From Pirellulales bacterium (lineage in GTDB: Bacteria; Planctomycetota; Planctomycetia; Pirellulales; JACPPG01), in assembly GCA_036490175.1 (NCBI GenBank), contig DASXEJ010000332.1, forward strand, positions 1-49,742: DNA of 49,742 nucleotides. The letters are read 5' to 3'. Both the position numbers and the translations under genes were made by a program. Of this stretch, positions 8,786 to 17,894 are shown piece by piece. The notes under the pieces were generated by a model, which searched no databases, had not been told where the DNA came from, and was given only the letters and a program-made list of their open reading frames with translations. The number at the start of each line of letters is the position of its first letter. Within the stretch, counting starts at the first letter, position 1.

Positions 8786-10228
8786 CTATGTGAAGAGGGG
8801 TAAGAGAGCGCGCCCCTGGCAGATCGATAGTGGGCGTCCAAAGCGATCCGCCAGCTGCATCGCCGGGTCGATCCCCAAGGCGTGATAGATCGTGGCCGCG
8901 TAGTCCTGCGGAGTGGTGGGAAGCTCGGCCGGGTACGCCGCGTGAACGTCGCTGGCGCCGTAGACCGCGCCCCCGTGTATGCCGCCGCCGGCCAGCAGTC
9001 CGCTGTAGCAGCGCGGCCAATGGTCCCGCCCAGCACTGCCGTTGGCGATCTGCGGCTTGCGTCCGAACTCGCCGACCCAGGCTACGATCGTCTCGTCCAG
9101 CAGGCCCCGTTGTTCCAGATCCGAGAGCAGGGCGGCCAACGCCTGGTCGGCCGGCGGTATCAGGTCGTCCTTCAAGCGGTTGAAGTTATTGCCGTGTGTG
9201 TCCCAGAAGTTCCGGCCGTCGTTGTGCCAATTGATCGAGACCAACGACACGCCGTGCTCGACCAACCGTCGCGCCAGCAATACCGACTGCCCGTGAATGT
9301 TGCGGCCGTAGGCGTCGCGAACCGCGGCGGGCTCGGCCGAAAGATCAAACGCTTGCCGGGCCGCTGGCGAGCCCAACAACCCGAGCGCCTGTTGCTTGAA
9401 ACTATCGGTTCCGGCATCGGCCGCCCTCTCGGCGATATGGCGCTGCTGGTCGATCAGCGACAACAGCGATTGCCGGCTCTCCAGACGAGGCAGGTTGATG
9501 TCGTCGTGTAGCGCCAGTTCGGTAACGCGCCAGTCCGTGGCATTGGGGTCGCCACTCAACAGCATCGGATCGTAACGCGAGCCGAGCCAGCCGCCATTCT
9601 GTCCGGGGGCCCTACCGCCCGGAGCCGCCGGGTGCATGGCCAGCCACGGCAAAGTCACAAACGGTGGAACCGCGCGATCGGCAGGCTGCCCGGTGGACGT
9701 TGCGCGCATGCGGGCGACCACCGAACCGACGTGCGGGGTATCACGATTGCTAGGTGGCTCAGCATCACTGTTGATCACCGGCGCCAAGTGGCCGGTCAGT
9801 GCCGTGTGGCCACTCGACAGATGCGCCGGATCGCTGTGCGACAAAGACCGCACGATCGCCAGCCGATCCGCGAGCCTGGCAACGCGCTGAAAATGCTCAC
9901 TGATCTGTACGCCGGGCACGCTGGTGGAAATCGGTCGGAACGAGCCGCGGATTTCGGCAGGCGCGTCGGGCTTGGGATCGAACGTATCGAGCTGGCTCGG
10001 TCCGCCCCACATGAACATAAAGATGCAGGCCTTGGCTCGTCCGAAGCCTGCTAATGCCGCGGCGCCTGGCGACGCCGCCATAGCCTGGCGTGCCCACAAC
10101 GAATCGAGCCCTATTCCCAGGGCGCTCAGGCACCCGGCTTGCAAAATGCGCCGGCGTCCCAACTGCCGCGCCTGAAGAAATTCAGCGCAGCCGTGAACGC
10201 GTGCGGTGGATGGTTTCGGGGAAGGCAT
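8786..10228 (-). CDS. DUF1501 protein with twin-arginine signal
   Basis: This gene encodes 480 residues. The ATG at 10228 is the first that keeps a complete Tat signal: GRRRILQAG (about 24-32) followed by a hydrophobic stretch ending QAMAAS. DUF1501 proteins are predicted to have an alkaline-phosphatase/sulfatase-like fold. The family marks IFMFMWGGPSQLDTFDPKP (start of the fold), HSDPAHLSSGHTALTGH, NWHNDGRNFWDTHG and WVGEFGRKPQI with GRDHWPRC are all present. Tat export implies it folds, perhaps with a cofactor, before leaving the cytoplasm. In planctomycetes DUF1501 genes pair with DUF1549/DUF1553 genes, here two genes downstream on the same strand. The reaction is unknown. The start has no clear Shine-Dalgarno sequence. 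Confidence 0.92.
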   Translation of the reverse strand: MPSPKPSTARVHGCAEFLQARQLGRRRILQAGCLSALGIGLDSLWARQAMAASPGAAALAGFGRAKACIFMFMWGGPSQLDTFDPKPDAPAEIRGSFRPISTSVPGVQISEHFQRVARLADRLAIVRSLSHSDPAHLSSGHTALTGHLAPVINSDAEPPSNRDTPHVGSVVARMRATSTGQPADRAVPPFVTLPWLAMHPAAPGGRAPGQNGGWLGSRYDPMLLSGDPNATDWRVTELALHDDINLPRLESRQSLLSLIDQQRHIAERAADAGTDSFKQQALGLLGSPAARQAFDLSAEPAAVRDAYGRNIHGQSVLLARRLVEHGVSLVSINWHNDGRNFWDTHGNNFNRLKDDLIPPADQALAALLSDLEQRGLLDETIVAWVGEFGRKPQIANGSAGRDHWPRCYSGLLAGGGIHGGAVYGASDVHAAYPAELPTTPQDYAATIYHALGIDPAMQLADRFGRPLSICQGRALLPLFT

Positions 10229-10630
10229 GGCGGTGGGTCGAAGGTGGCGGGACGCCCGGCAGACCTCGATCGCCGCAGCGACGGAGCAATCCATCCAAGC
10301 GCGTTGATTGATTGTAGCAGTCTGTTACAAACCGACACAACAGCTTTCCCGGCCCCGGCCGGCGCGACGGACCATGTGTTGCAACGGACGTCCAGTCGGT
10401 CGCCCGGGAAACCTTCTTAATCCGACGCGGGCGTGCCAATCCCGGGCTCGCTTGGCGAACCGCACCGCCGTTCACGTCAGTCGCGGCACCCAGAATTGAA
10501 CTACTCTTCTAAATGGCGGGGGACCCGGGGCCGACCCCACCCGGTTGCACCCGGGCCGTCAGCACCGATAATGCGGCACAGACTACCTAAGCGCTTCAGC
10601 CAGACCCTGCCGATTTCAGGAGAGACCTCG
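10229..10630. other. divergent intergenic region
   Basis: These 402 bases separate the DUF1501 gene (minus) from the NIPSNAP gene (plus). There is no gene-like reading frame. A possible minus-strand promoter is noted at 10311-10340. The plus-strand side carries an AGGAGAG ribosome-binding site just before 10631. Confidence 0.5.
10311..10340 (-). promoter_or_regulatory. possible sigma70-type promoter for the DUF1501 gene
   Basis: On the minus strand, TTGTGT (10335-10340) and TACAAT (10311-10316) are separated by 18 bases. The -10 box matches five of six consensus positions and the -35 box is weaker. The predicted leader to the ATG at 10228 would be about 75 bases. Confidence 0.3.
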
Positions 10631-11125
10631 ATGATCGTTCGCACCTTCAAGCGGCCCACGGTTATAACAATCTTGACGCTGCTGGCCGGGCTCGTGGTTT
10701 CGATCTTGATCAACCAGCCCCCCAAGCCCGCCACCGCGGACGACACCACGGCTTCGGCCTCGGCGCCGTCGGGCGAGCGATTCTTCGAGATGCGGACCTA
10801 CATTGCCAACGAGGGGAAGCTGGCCGACCTGCACAAGCGCTTTCGTGATCACACGAACCGCTTGTTTCAGAAGCACGGCATGACGCTGGTCGGCTACTGG
10901 ACCCCCGAGCCCGACGCCAAGGGCGAGCTGACACCCGAAGCCGCCAACACCCTGGTCTACATCCTGGCGTATCCCAGCCGCGAGGCTCGCGAAGCCTCGT
11001 GGAAGGCCTTCATGGCCGACCCCGAATGGCAAGCCGCCTACAAGGAGTCGCACAAGAACGGCGCGCTCGTGGGCAAGGTCATCTCGCAGTTCCTCAAGCC
11101 GACCGACTACTCGCCCATCAAGTAG
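10631..11125 (+). CDS. exported NIPSNAP-family protein
   Basis: This gene encodes 164 residues. The ATG at 10631 follows AGGAGAG with good spacing. Residues about 8-28 form one hydrophobic segment (TVITILTLLAGLVVSILI), acting as a signal peptide or membrane anchor, then a low-complexity stretch. The rest (about 48-155) is a NIPSNAP-type ferredoxin-like domain: FFEMRTYIANEGKLADLHKR at its start, then GYWTPE, LVYILAYPSREAREASW and FMADPEWQAAYKES. NIPSNAP domains belong to the dimeric alpha-beta barrel group; bacterial members are mostly uncharacterised. In planctomycetes they are often exported, as here. It is divergent from the DUF1501 gene and has no partner that reveals its role. Confidence 0.9.
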   Translation: MIVRTFKRPTVITILTLLAGLVVSILINQPPKPATADDTTASASAPSGERFFEMRTYIANEGKLADLHKRFRDHTNRLFQKHGMTLVGYWTPEPDAKGELTPEAANTLVYILAYPSREAREASWKAFMADPEWQAAYKESHKNGALVGKVISQFLKPTDYSPIK

Positions 11126-11348
11126 TTGAGGCGCTAGTCGGTATCGCGATCGGCCATCAGCAGTTGTCAGCCGCGGGCTGCGGAACATGGCAGGCTGCGC
11201 ACTCTCGCGCATCAGCATGCTCGCGCATTATCTTTTGCTTGCGACGGCACTCGGGCTGGATAAGCTACGTAACGAGTCTGTGGATCAAGCCCCAAACACA
11301 ACGCGCGTCGGTCGTAGTTTCCCAACCCATGAACAAGAGGGCATTGCC

Positions 11349-11552
11349 ATGACACCTCAGGAATTGCTTGGCGTCATCGTTCGCGCGTTTGGGATCTTGA
11401 TGACTTTTTCTGGTCTGGCGGCAATATTCCTTAATCCGATCGTCGGCGTCCTCTATGCTGCTGCCGGCATCGTAGTGGTTTCCATGGCGGACGCGATCGT
11501 GCGCGTGGCCTATTGGAGTCCGCGAGGCCGGACGGCGCAGGTCGATCGCTAA
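11349..11552 (+). CDS. small membrane protein
   Basis: This gene encodes 67 residues. The ATG at 11349 follows AAGAGGG. Almost the whole chain is hydrophobic, with two predicted membrane helices (about 8-27 and 28-50) joined by a short NP turn, and a short basic C-terminus (SPRGRTAQVDR). It begins MTPQELLGVIVRAFG, a pattern I associate with small planctomycete membrane proteins, though I cannot name a family. It lies 223 bases after the NIPSNAP gene and may be transcribed alone. Function unknown. Confidence 0.6.
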   Translation: MTPQELLGVIVRAFGILMTFSGLAAIFLNPIVGVLYAAAGIVVVSMADAIVRVAYWSPRGRTAQVDR

Positions 11553-11908
11553 GCGACGGGCCTTCAATTCCGAGGGGTGCTGCCGCGGCTGATTTCTCGG
11601 CCAGAGGCCGTCGTGGGTTTGCGATAGAATTCGTCGCATGACCGCAGACCCGCCCCTGACCTTCGCGCGGACAGAATTGGACAGAAACCCCCTTATCTCC
11701 CGGGAAATCTGCGAACGTCAACGTCAAGGACGTCGTTTTTTTGATCGGTGAATAATTCCATAAATTGAATAATTCGCCCGTCGACAGGGTCAATTTTTTG
11801 GGGTATTCGCCCCACACGAAGCGGGATCAAGTGAGAAGCCTGTGCATGATCGGGCTTTTGAATCAGCGAGAGGCGTGGCCGCCCACATCCGGTCGAGAGC
11901 ATGCGGCC
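11553..11908. other. convergent intergenic region with short direct repeats
   Basis: No reliable gene lies here, although a minus-strand frame is open across part of it. The stretch holds three sets of short direct repeats: GGACAGAA twice (11669-11676, 11679-11686); tandem AACGTC-like units (about 11714-11734); and GAATAATTC twice (11750-11758, 11767-11775). A GGGG/CCCC hairpin lies near 11802-11815. The centre is noticeably more AT-rich than its surroundings. Confidence 0.5.
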
Positions 11909-13072
11909 CTACAAAGAGGGGCCGATGCCGGCCGGCTTGCCCGTGGCCGACACCGGGGGCGGTCCAAAGCGGCGCTCGCGGTAGATCTTCAACCCGCGTG
12001 CCGCATGGTACAGCCCGCCGCATTCCAGCTCGTACTCTTTGGTGTCTTCCAGCATTTCGCACAAATACGAGACGGCTTCGACGAGCCAGGGGGCGGTCAA
12101 CTCGTTGTCTGGCACGGCGATCGCCAGGAATTCGAGCGTGTGGCCAGTCGTGCCGATGCGTTGACCGATATCGCCCGTGGATCGCGGCCCATTGAAATAG
12201 TCGGACGAGAACGATCCGTCGGGCTGTTGATAGGCTCGCATGATGGCAATGGCGCCCGAAGGTTCGCCATAGACTTTGTCGTAGGCCGCCTTCCAGCCGC
12301 CTGTCAGTTCCTTGCCGGGATTGGCTTTTTGGTAACGCTGCAAGGCCACGGTCAGAGCGGTCAGCCGGTGCATGCCGCCGCAGGCACTGCGGCGCAGGTC
12401 GGCGTTGGCTTCCATCCCGACGACCCGCTCGATGGTCCAGTCGCTACCGTTCTTGGATTTCCATTGCGCGTCGAGCGGCAGGTAGGCCGTAAAACCCATC
12501 AGCGACCAGGTGGCCTCCATGCCGTCGTAGATATCCCATTGGGCCTGCGTGACCAGATCGTGAATCGTATAGGTCTTGCCGCCGACCTTGATGGGCGTGG
12601 TATCTGGCAGACCGATGAGGGACAAATAGCCGAGCCACTGATCCTCGTGCCCTTGGCCAGTCTTGCTACCGGATTCGAGAGGTGCCTCGAGCCCCTTGTC
12701 CCCCGGAATCAGATTCCAGCCCGACAGCCGACCCCCTTGTTGCAAATAGGCGAGCGCCGACGTCGGCTTGCCCTGGATCTCGAGTTGCAAATCAGGACCA
12801 AAAGCCAGGATGCCGTGTACCACCTGCCAGGCGGCGTTGCTTTCGGCCACCAGGTGGCGTCGTGCGGTCAGCGCTACGGCACTATCGATACGATCGCGGT
12901 GGGCGTCCCCTTCGGTCGCCAAGGTTTGCTTCTGAGCGGTCGAAGCCCGTGCACGCGGCATATCGTTCTCGCCGCAACCGCTGAGCGGAACCAAGGAACC
13001 AATCGCCAACAGCGCACAGATCAGGCGACCACGCGACAGACCGGAACCTTGCGACGCGGGAAGGGAGGGCAT
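11909..13072 (-). CDS. lipoprotein, probable alpha/alpha-toroid fold
   Basis: This gene encodes 387 residues. The ATG at 13072 begins a lipoprotein signal peptide whose lipobox ends LSGC, with Cys33 as the expected lipid-bearing residue. The mature protein is dominated by helices. It has repeated features such as YLSLIG, IHDLVTQAQWDIYDGMEATWSL, HRLTALTVALQRYQ, QQPDGSFSSDYF and GTTGHTLEFLAIAV. The QxDGSFSSDYF and TGHTLEF elements recall the alpha/alpha-toroid of prenyltransferase/squalene-cyclase-like proteins. I cannot point to catalytic residues, so a binding role is equally likely. It is divergent from the zinc protease gene and converges with the small membrane protein gene. No function is assigned. 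Confidence 0.8.
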   Translation of the reverse strand: MPSLPASQGSGLSRGRLICALLAIGSLVPLSGCGENDMPRARASTAQKQTLATEGDAHRDRIDSAVALTARRHLVAESNAAWQVVHGILAFGPDLQLEIQGKPTSALAYLQQGGRLSGWNLIPGDKGLEAPLESGSKTGQGHEDQWLGYLSLIGLPDTTPIKVGGKTYTIHDLVTQAQWDIYDGMEATWSLMGFTAYLPLDAQWKSKNGSDWTIERVVGMEANADLRRSACGGMHRLTALTVALQRYQKANPGKELTGGWKAAYDKVYGEPSGAIAIMRAYQQPDGSFSSDYFNGPRSTGDIGQRIGTTGHTLEFLAIAVPDNELTAPWLVEAVSYLCEMLEDTKEYELECGGLYHAARGLKIYRERRFGPPPVSATGKPAGIGPSL

Positions 13073-13466
13073 GGTGAGTGCTCGCTTGCAGCGCAGGGGG
13101 GAGGCTGCGGTTGGGTGGGTCCTTCCACGCGGGGGGAGGGCGATCCGATGCCCTAGAGGGTGGCAATATCTCGCCGCGGGAAACATAGCATGCAGAAGCA
13201 ACCGAAGCCAATCGACCGGCGGTTTTTGTCGCGCTGGCGCCTGCCCGGACCTTCCCGGACGGGGGAACCCGAGCCAACAGAAGTGCATGACAAGCAATGG
13301 GATACAGCGATCCGTGGTCGCCCGGCAACCCGTTGGGGTCACGCTCCGTAGAATAAGGGAGTAGAATCTCCCTCCAACAACCACAAATCTTCAACGAATG
13401 ACTTCTGGACCTGCGTAGCTCGATGTGAGCATTTTGGCAGGGCCAAGGAAACGGAGTGATACGGCG
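13073..13466. other. divergent intergenic region
   Basis: These 394 bases lie between the lipoprotein gene (minus) and the zinc protease gene (plus). They should carry both promoters, but I see no consensus pair and no reading frame worth calling. A GGAG ribosome-binding site precedes 13467. Confidence 0.45.
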
Positions 13467-14147
13467 ATGTTCTTTTTTGATATTCACTATTTGATGTATT
13501 TGGCGCCGGCGATCTTACTGGCCATGTGGGCCCAGATGCGGGTGCATTCGGCCTATGCCCAGGCACAGCAGCAGCCGGCTCCGTTGAGCGGCGCGGCGGC
13601 GGCCCGCCATGTGCTGGACTCGGCCGGTTTGCAAGACGTGCAAATCGAACAGATCCCGGGCCAGCTGAGCGACCATTACGACCCGCGGCAGAAAGTGCTG
13701 CGACTGAGCCAGGACGTGTACCAGAGCCGGTCGCTGGCGGCCGTCGGCATTGCAGCCCACGAAGCAGGACATGCGATCCAGGATGCCCGTCATTATGCAC
13801 CGCTGACGATTCGCAACGCGGCAGTGCCGGTGGCGAACTTTGGCAGCGGCTTTAGCTTCGTGCTGTTTTTTATCGGCATGTTCGCACATTTGCCGATGTT
13901 GATCACCGCCGGCATCATACTGTTCGCTGGCGTGGTGTTCTTTCAGGTCGTGAACTTGCCAGTCGAATTCGATGCCAGCAATCGCGCCAAGGAACAATTG
14001 GTGGCGTTGGGCATCGCCGACCGGGACCAGATGGTCTATGTGAATCGCGTCCTGAACGCGGCTGCCTGGACCTACGTCGCGGCGACATTGCAGTCGGTCC
14101 TGACGCTGCTGTACCTGATCAGTCGTTCCAGCGGCAGCCGCGACTAG
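13467..14147 (+). CDS. membrane zinc metallopeptidase (YugP-like, neutral zinc metallopeptidase family)
   Basis: This gene encodes 226 residues. The ATG at 13467 follows GGAG. The family signature is present throughout: an N-terminal membrane helix beginning MFFFDIHYLMYLAPAILLAM; the sequence LSDHYDPRQKVLRLS; the zinc motif HEAGH at 98-102; and NLPVEFDASNRAK, whose Glu is the likely third zinc ligand. Two more membrane helices lie at about 120-160 and one near the C-terminus. The active site is expected to sit at the membrane, on the cytoplasmic side. These proteases are widespread in bacteria and their substrates are poorly known. Length and motifs are normal. The gene is read alone and converges closely (36 bases) with the dehydrogenase gene. 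Confidence 0.95.
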   Translation: MFFFDIHYLMYLAPAILLAMWAQMRVHSAYAQAQQQPAPLSGAAAARHVLDSAGLQDVQIEQIPGQLSDHYDPRQKVLRLSQDVYQSRSLAAVGIAAHEAGHAIQDARHYAPLTIRNAAVPVANFGSGFSFVLFFIGMFAHLPMLITAGIILFAGVVFFQVVNLPVEFDASNRAKEQLVALGIADRDQMVYVNRVLNAAAWTYVAATLQSVLTLLYLISRSSGSRD

Positions 14148-14183
14148 CACGGCGCCGCCGGCCATTCATTGCCAGGCGCGCCG

Positions 14184-17100
14184 CTAGGGGGCCGCGGCGG
14201 GCGAGTCGCTCTGTAGGTACTTCATCAAGTCGCGTACCTGGTCGGCATCGAGTTCGTCGAGAATCTTCTCAGGCATGAGGGACTGATTGGCGCGCTCGGT
14301 GGCCTCGATCTCGTCCTGGGTCAGAGTCGTGCGCTGGTTCTTCGCGTCGAGGATCGTCACCACAGGCGGCGAGCTTTCCACGATCAAGCCGGTCAGCACC
14401 CGCCCATCTTTTGTTTGCACGACGTAGTTGAAGAATTCCTTGCGAATGACGGCGCTTGGGTCGACGATGCTGGTAAGCAGGAAATCGCGATTCTTGCGCT
14501 CGGCCCCCGTCAGGTCTGGGCCGACCTTGTTCCCCTCGCCGAAGAGCGTGTGACAGACGCCGCAATGTTTTGCGAACAGTGGCTTGCCGCGCAGCGGATC
14601 GCCCGACGTAAGGTTCATCGACACGCTAATGCCGTGGATCCTGGCGCGTTTTTCGGCCGGGGTTGCCTCGGCCACCTGCCCCCAGTGTTTGGTCATGAGC
14701 TCGGCGAGCCGTGATTCCTTGAAGAGGGCGATCTGCCGCAACTGAGCGGCCGAGATTTCTTCAGGCTTGAGTTCGCCCCTGTCTACGCTTTCCAGCAATT
14801 CCATGGCCCAGGCGGCGCGGCCAGCAAGAAGTGTCTGCGCCCGCACGCGTGCGTCGGCCGGGAATTTGGGCAACTGCGCGAGCACGAGTCGCGCAATACG
14901 CGGGTCAGAGAATCGTTCCAATGCCGCTAGCGCTGCCGATTGAATCGCCGCCGGCTCTGCGTCATCAAGCAGCTTGAGCAATGGATCGATAGCCTGCGGC
15001 AGTGCTGCTTGTCCGACAATCTCGATCAACGACAGCCGGTCGGCCGTGGGCACGTTGCGATCGGCCAACACGACCAACGCCCGGCCAAGCGCCTCTTCGC
15101 TACCAACACGAATTGCAAAACGAAGCGCCGACGGGTTTGTTTCGTGCTCGATCTGCAGATCGCGGACAACCGCCGCTAGCTGTTGAGGAACCGCCTCCAG
15201 CCGGCGACCTTCGAGCCCCTTCTCCATACCTGCGATAAGCAAATCGCGTTCTGGTTTACCGGGAGCCGCTGCCATTAATCGTGCACCGGCGGCAAAATCC
15301 TCGGCTGTGCCGCCAGCGGCATATCGACGCGCCAAACGCTGCAGGATAACTGTACGGGTGAGCGGATGTGTCCAGGCATCGCTGGTGGCGAACAAGCCCA
15401 GCACGCGGTCACGATCAGAAACAGCCTTATCTTCGACCGACCACCACAGCAGGAGCGGGATATGGGGGTCGTTGACGTCTTCGTCGTGTGCTAGTAATGC
15501 CGCGGTGACCGGTAACCCCTGCTCGGCCGGTAGTCGCTTGGCAGTACATGCTAATTGGCTGCGTACTATAGAACTGTCGTCGTTGCGGGCAATTGCGATC
15601 AGTTGCGTAGCCAGCGGCTGCGAAACGCGTTTGTCGTCACCGAGCAACCGGACGGTCCAGGTGCGCAAGTCTTCCGCTGGGTGAGCGAGCAACTCGCTGG
15701 CAATCGCCTCATCGAATCCGCCACTCGCGTAGAGGGCCCATAATGATTGCAAGGCGAGCGGCGCATCTTCGCACTGCAAGGCCTGCTTGCGCAACAGCGG
15801 CCAAACCGCAGCATCTTGCCGCTCGGCCAGCAGCAGCCGCGCCTCGCGTGCATACCAGGCATTGCGATGGGAAAGCAACTCGACGAGTTGCTGGCTGGAC
15901 AGCTTTGCCAAGTCCAATCCGGCAGCGGCCTTCGTTCCGTCAGCGACGAGTTTGTAGATGCGTCCGTTCGAGCGATCCCAATCATCCTTTGGATCGACAT
16001 GATTGGCGCGCTTGTCGTACCAGTCGGCAATAAAGAGGCTACCGTCAGGCCCTACGGTGGAATCGACGGGGCGGAATGATTGGTCTTCGGTCGTCAGCAA
16101 ATCGCCACCGAAACGATTCACGAAGCTCGAACCGCGCCGCTCGATGGAGTGCCAATAAATTGCGTTGGAAAGAACATTGGCAGCCAGATACTGGTCCCGC
16201 AAGGCCTCGGGGAACGCGCCCCCTTGATAGACCACACCACCAATGGTGACGTGCCCTCCTTTAAAACCGGTGTACGGTACATGGTCGAAATAGCCGTAAG
16301 CGTGCGGATTTTGCAACTCGCCGTGCTTGGCGAACCCTTTGACGTAATACGCTCCTTGCACTTGATGGAGCATCGCTCGATCGCCCCAGTTGGTGCCCGC
16401 GATCATGTTGCCGTGGCGGTCGAAGTCGGCTCCCCACGTATTGCCGCCGCCTTCGGCGAAAAGTTCGAAGGCGTGGGTCCGAGGATGGTACCGCCAGATC
16501 CCTTGTTGAAAAGTGATGCCACGAATATGAGCCGTCACCGTGCTCCCTTGGGCTCCATACAACCAGCCGTCCGGACCCCATTGCAGACTGTTGGCCAGCG
16601 CGTGCGCGTCTTCCAGGCCAAAACCAGTCAACAGCACCTCTGGATCGCCATCGGGCGCGTCGTTGCCGTCTCGGTCTGGATAGAAAAGCAAGTACGGGGC
16701 TTGCAGGACGAACACCCCGCCATGTCCAATCGCCAGACCGGTCGTTAGGTTCAGACCGTCGACGAAGTCGTGGGTCCTGTCAGCTTGGCCGTCACCATCG
16801 ACGTCTGTGAGAATCGTGATGCGATCGGCTCCTCGCGGTCCGCGCGGAGGGGGCTCCGGCACTCGGTCGTATTTTGTCCGCAAAAACTGATCCACCTGGA
16901 CGGCAGTTAGCCCGGCGGGAGTCGGGTATTGCAGGTACTGGATAACCCACATGCGCCCGCGGCCGTCGAAACTCATGGCGACGGGCTGCCGGATCTCAGG
17001 CTCGCTGGCAAAAAGTTGCACGCTAAAGCCGGGTGCGACATGGAATTGTGCCAGTGCCGCTACCGGAGAAAGTCCGTCGCCACGCGCCGCTTGGTTACCG

Positions 17101-17195
17101 CCAAATAGCAGTGCAACAACTGCTGCGGCGCACTCAAGGGTTCGACCGAACCAACGGAGCCGCGTCGTGGCGTGTGACATCGGAGCACATAACAT
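14184..17195 (-). CDS. PVC-type membrane-bound dehydrogenase with HEAT repeats and C-terminal cytochrome c domain
   Basis: About 1003 residues from the ATG at 17195, which has AGGA ten bases upstream; ATGs at 17180 and an earlier alternative start would shift the N-terminus slightly. A signal peptide (hydrophobic AAAVVALLFGG) is followed by a beta-propeller dehydrogenase domain of the planctomycete/verrucomicrobial type (about 45-450). It shows VDQFLRTKYDRVP, ITILTDVDGDGQAD, LPYLLFYPDRDGND-like repeats, LQWGPDGWLYGAQG and VGPDGSLFIADWYD. HEAT-like helical repeats occupy about 460-830. A cytochrome c domain with CGVCH, VGPDLTG and a MPEKILDELD tail ends the protein. It probably oxidises a substrate, perhaps a sugar, outside the cytoplasm and passes electrons to its own heme. 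The substrate is unknown. Confidence 0.93.
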   Translation of the reverse strand: MLCAPMSHATTRLRWFGRTLECAAAVVALLFGGNQAARGDGLSPVAALAQFHVAPGFSVQLFASEPEIRQPVAMSFDGRGRMWVIQYLQYPTPAGLTAVQVDQFLRTKYDRVPEPPPRGPRGADRITILTDVDGDGQADRTHDFVDGLNLTTGLAIGHGGVFVLQAPYLLFYPDRDGNDAPDGDPEVLLTGFGLEDAHALANSLQWGPDGWLYGAQGSTVTAHIRGITFQQGIWRYHPRTHAFELFAEGGGNTWGADFDRHGNMIAGTNWGDRAMLHQVQGAYYVKGFAKHGELQNPHAYGYFDHVPYTGFKGGHVTIGGVVYQGGAFPEALRDQYLAANVLSNAIYWHSIERRGSSFVNRFGGDLLTTEDQSFRPVDSTVGPDGSLFIADWYDKRANHVDPKDDWDRSNGRIYKLVADGTKAAAGLDLAKLSSQQLVELLSHRNAWYAREARLLLAERQDAAVWPLLRKQALQCEDAPLALQSLWALYASGGFDEAIASELLAHPAEDLRTWTVRLLGDDKRVSQPLATQLIAIARNDDSSIVRSQLACTAKRLPAEQGLPVTAALLAHDEDVNDPHIPLLLWWSVEDKAVSDRDRVLGLFATSDAWTHPLTRTVILQRLARRYAAGGTAEDFAAGARLMAAAPGKPERDLLIAGMEKGLEGRRLEAVPQQLAAVVRDLQIEHETNPSALRFAIRVGSEEALGRALVVLADRNVPTADRLSLIEIVGQAALPQAIDPLLKLLDDAEPAAIQSAALAALERFSDPRIARLVLAQLPKFPADARVRAQTLLAGRAAWAMELLESVDRGELKPEEISAAQLRQIALFKESRLAELMTKHWGQVAEATPAEKRARIHGISVSMNLTSGDPLRGKPLFAKHCGVCHTLFGEGNKVGPDLTGAERKNRDFLLTSIVDPSAVIRKEFFNYVVQTKDGRVLTGLIVESSPPVVTILDAKNQRTTLTQDEIEATERANQSLMPEKILDELDADQVRDLMKYLQSDSPAAAP

Positions 17196-17552
17196 GGAAA
17201 GATCATCCTGACAGAGGGATGCGGCCAATCGGCTGTGGGAACCGGGCCAGGAGCAGGAGGGGTGACGCTTGTCAGGTGGAGCTATTCAAACACATAATCC
17301 GCCGACCCGCCACCGCGTGGGGGCAAACGGTTGGACGCGGCAGCGAAATCAGCCCGGAACGCGATCCTGAGCTTCCGCGCAGTATAAACCAAGAAATTGG
17401 CAGTTGCAGGCAGTTTTCTTAAACGGTGCGGCAAGGGAGCGCAGGCACGCCTGTCGGTTATTGCCGGCGACGGATCAGCGGCAATAGTCGCATCCGCGAA
17501 GGCAAAACAAAGCGGCACCCGAATCCCCTCCAGCGCCGCGACAAAGAGTTTC
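17196..17552. other. gene-free interval
   Basis: These 357 bases lie between two minus-strand genes. I find no gene, strong hairpin or promoter consensus. Only the AGGA ribosome-binding site for the dehydrogenase, just upstream of 17195, is recognisable. Confidence 0.4.
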
Positions 17553-17885
17553 CTACGACCGCGGGCGGGCCAAACTCCACGTGCCGCTTGTAGCACGCAG
17601 ACGTGCTTGATCGCGCTCCTTCGACTTGATCGTGCGCACGCGGCAGAGTCGGCATGGCATATAAACCATGCCGCCGCACGTGTGGCAGCGCTCTGCGGGC
17701 CCTCGCGGGATGTCCTCGAAGGAATCGTCTGGGTTGCAGCGGACCGGATAGTCTGGCCGGCGACCGGCGGCAATGGCGCCGACTGAAGCCCGGCTAACTC
17801 CGGTCAAGATTGCGATTCTTCGTTGCGACACGCCTGGCTGAGTTAGCAGACGTCTAACTTCTTCGACAAGTGATTGAGGAATCAT
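17553..17885 (-). CDS. small HTH protein with a CxxC...CxxC zinc knuckle
   Basis: This gene encodes 110 residues. The N-terminus (1-45) is a helix-turn-helix of the resolvase/homeodomain-like type: SLVEEVRRLLTQPGVSQRRI, then GVSRASVGAIAAGRRPDY. Next comes CHTCGGMVYMPCRLCRVR (about 67-84), two CxxC pairs that could hold one zinc ion. A basic tail ends the chain. I recognise this combination (MIPxSLxEEVRRLL...GGMVYMPCLLC) as recurring in planctomycete genomes, but I know of no described function. A DNA-binding regulator is the natural inference. It starts nine bases after the stop of the acidic-protein gene at 17895, so the two are very likely co-transcribed. Confidence 0.8.
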   Translation of the reverse strand: MIPQSLVEEVRRLLTQPGVSQRRIAILTGVSRASVGAIAAGRRPDYPVRCNPDDSFEDIPRGPAERCHTCGGMVYMPCRLCRVRTIKSKERDQARLRATSGTWSLARPRS

Positions 17886-17894
17886 CGGTCCGTC

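Noticed and set aside
11431-11817. Minus-strand frame containing GDKGVSVQFCPRE
   Set aside because: Resembled the read-through end of an insertion sequence, but no transposase domain or inverted ends are present and it overlaps the small membrane protein gene.
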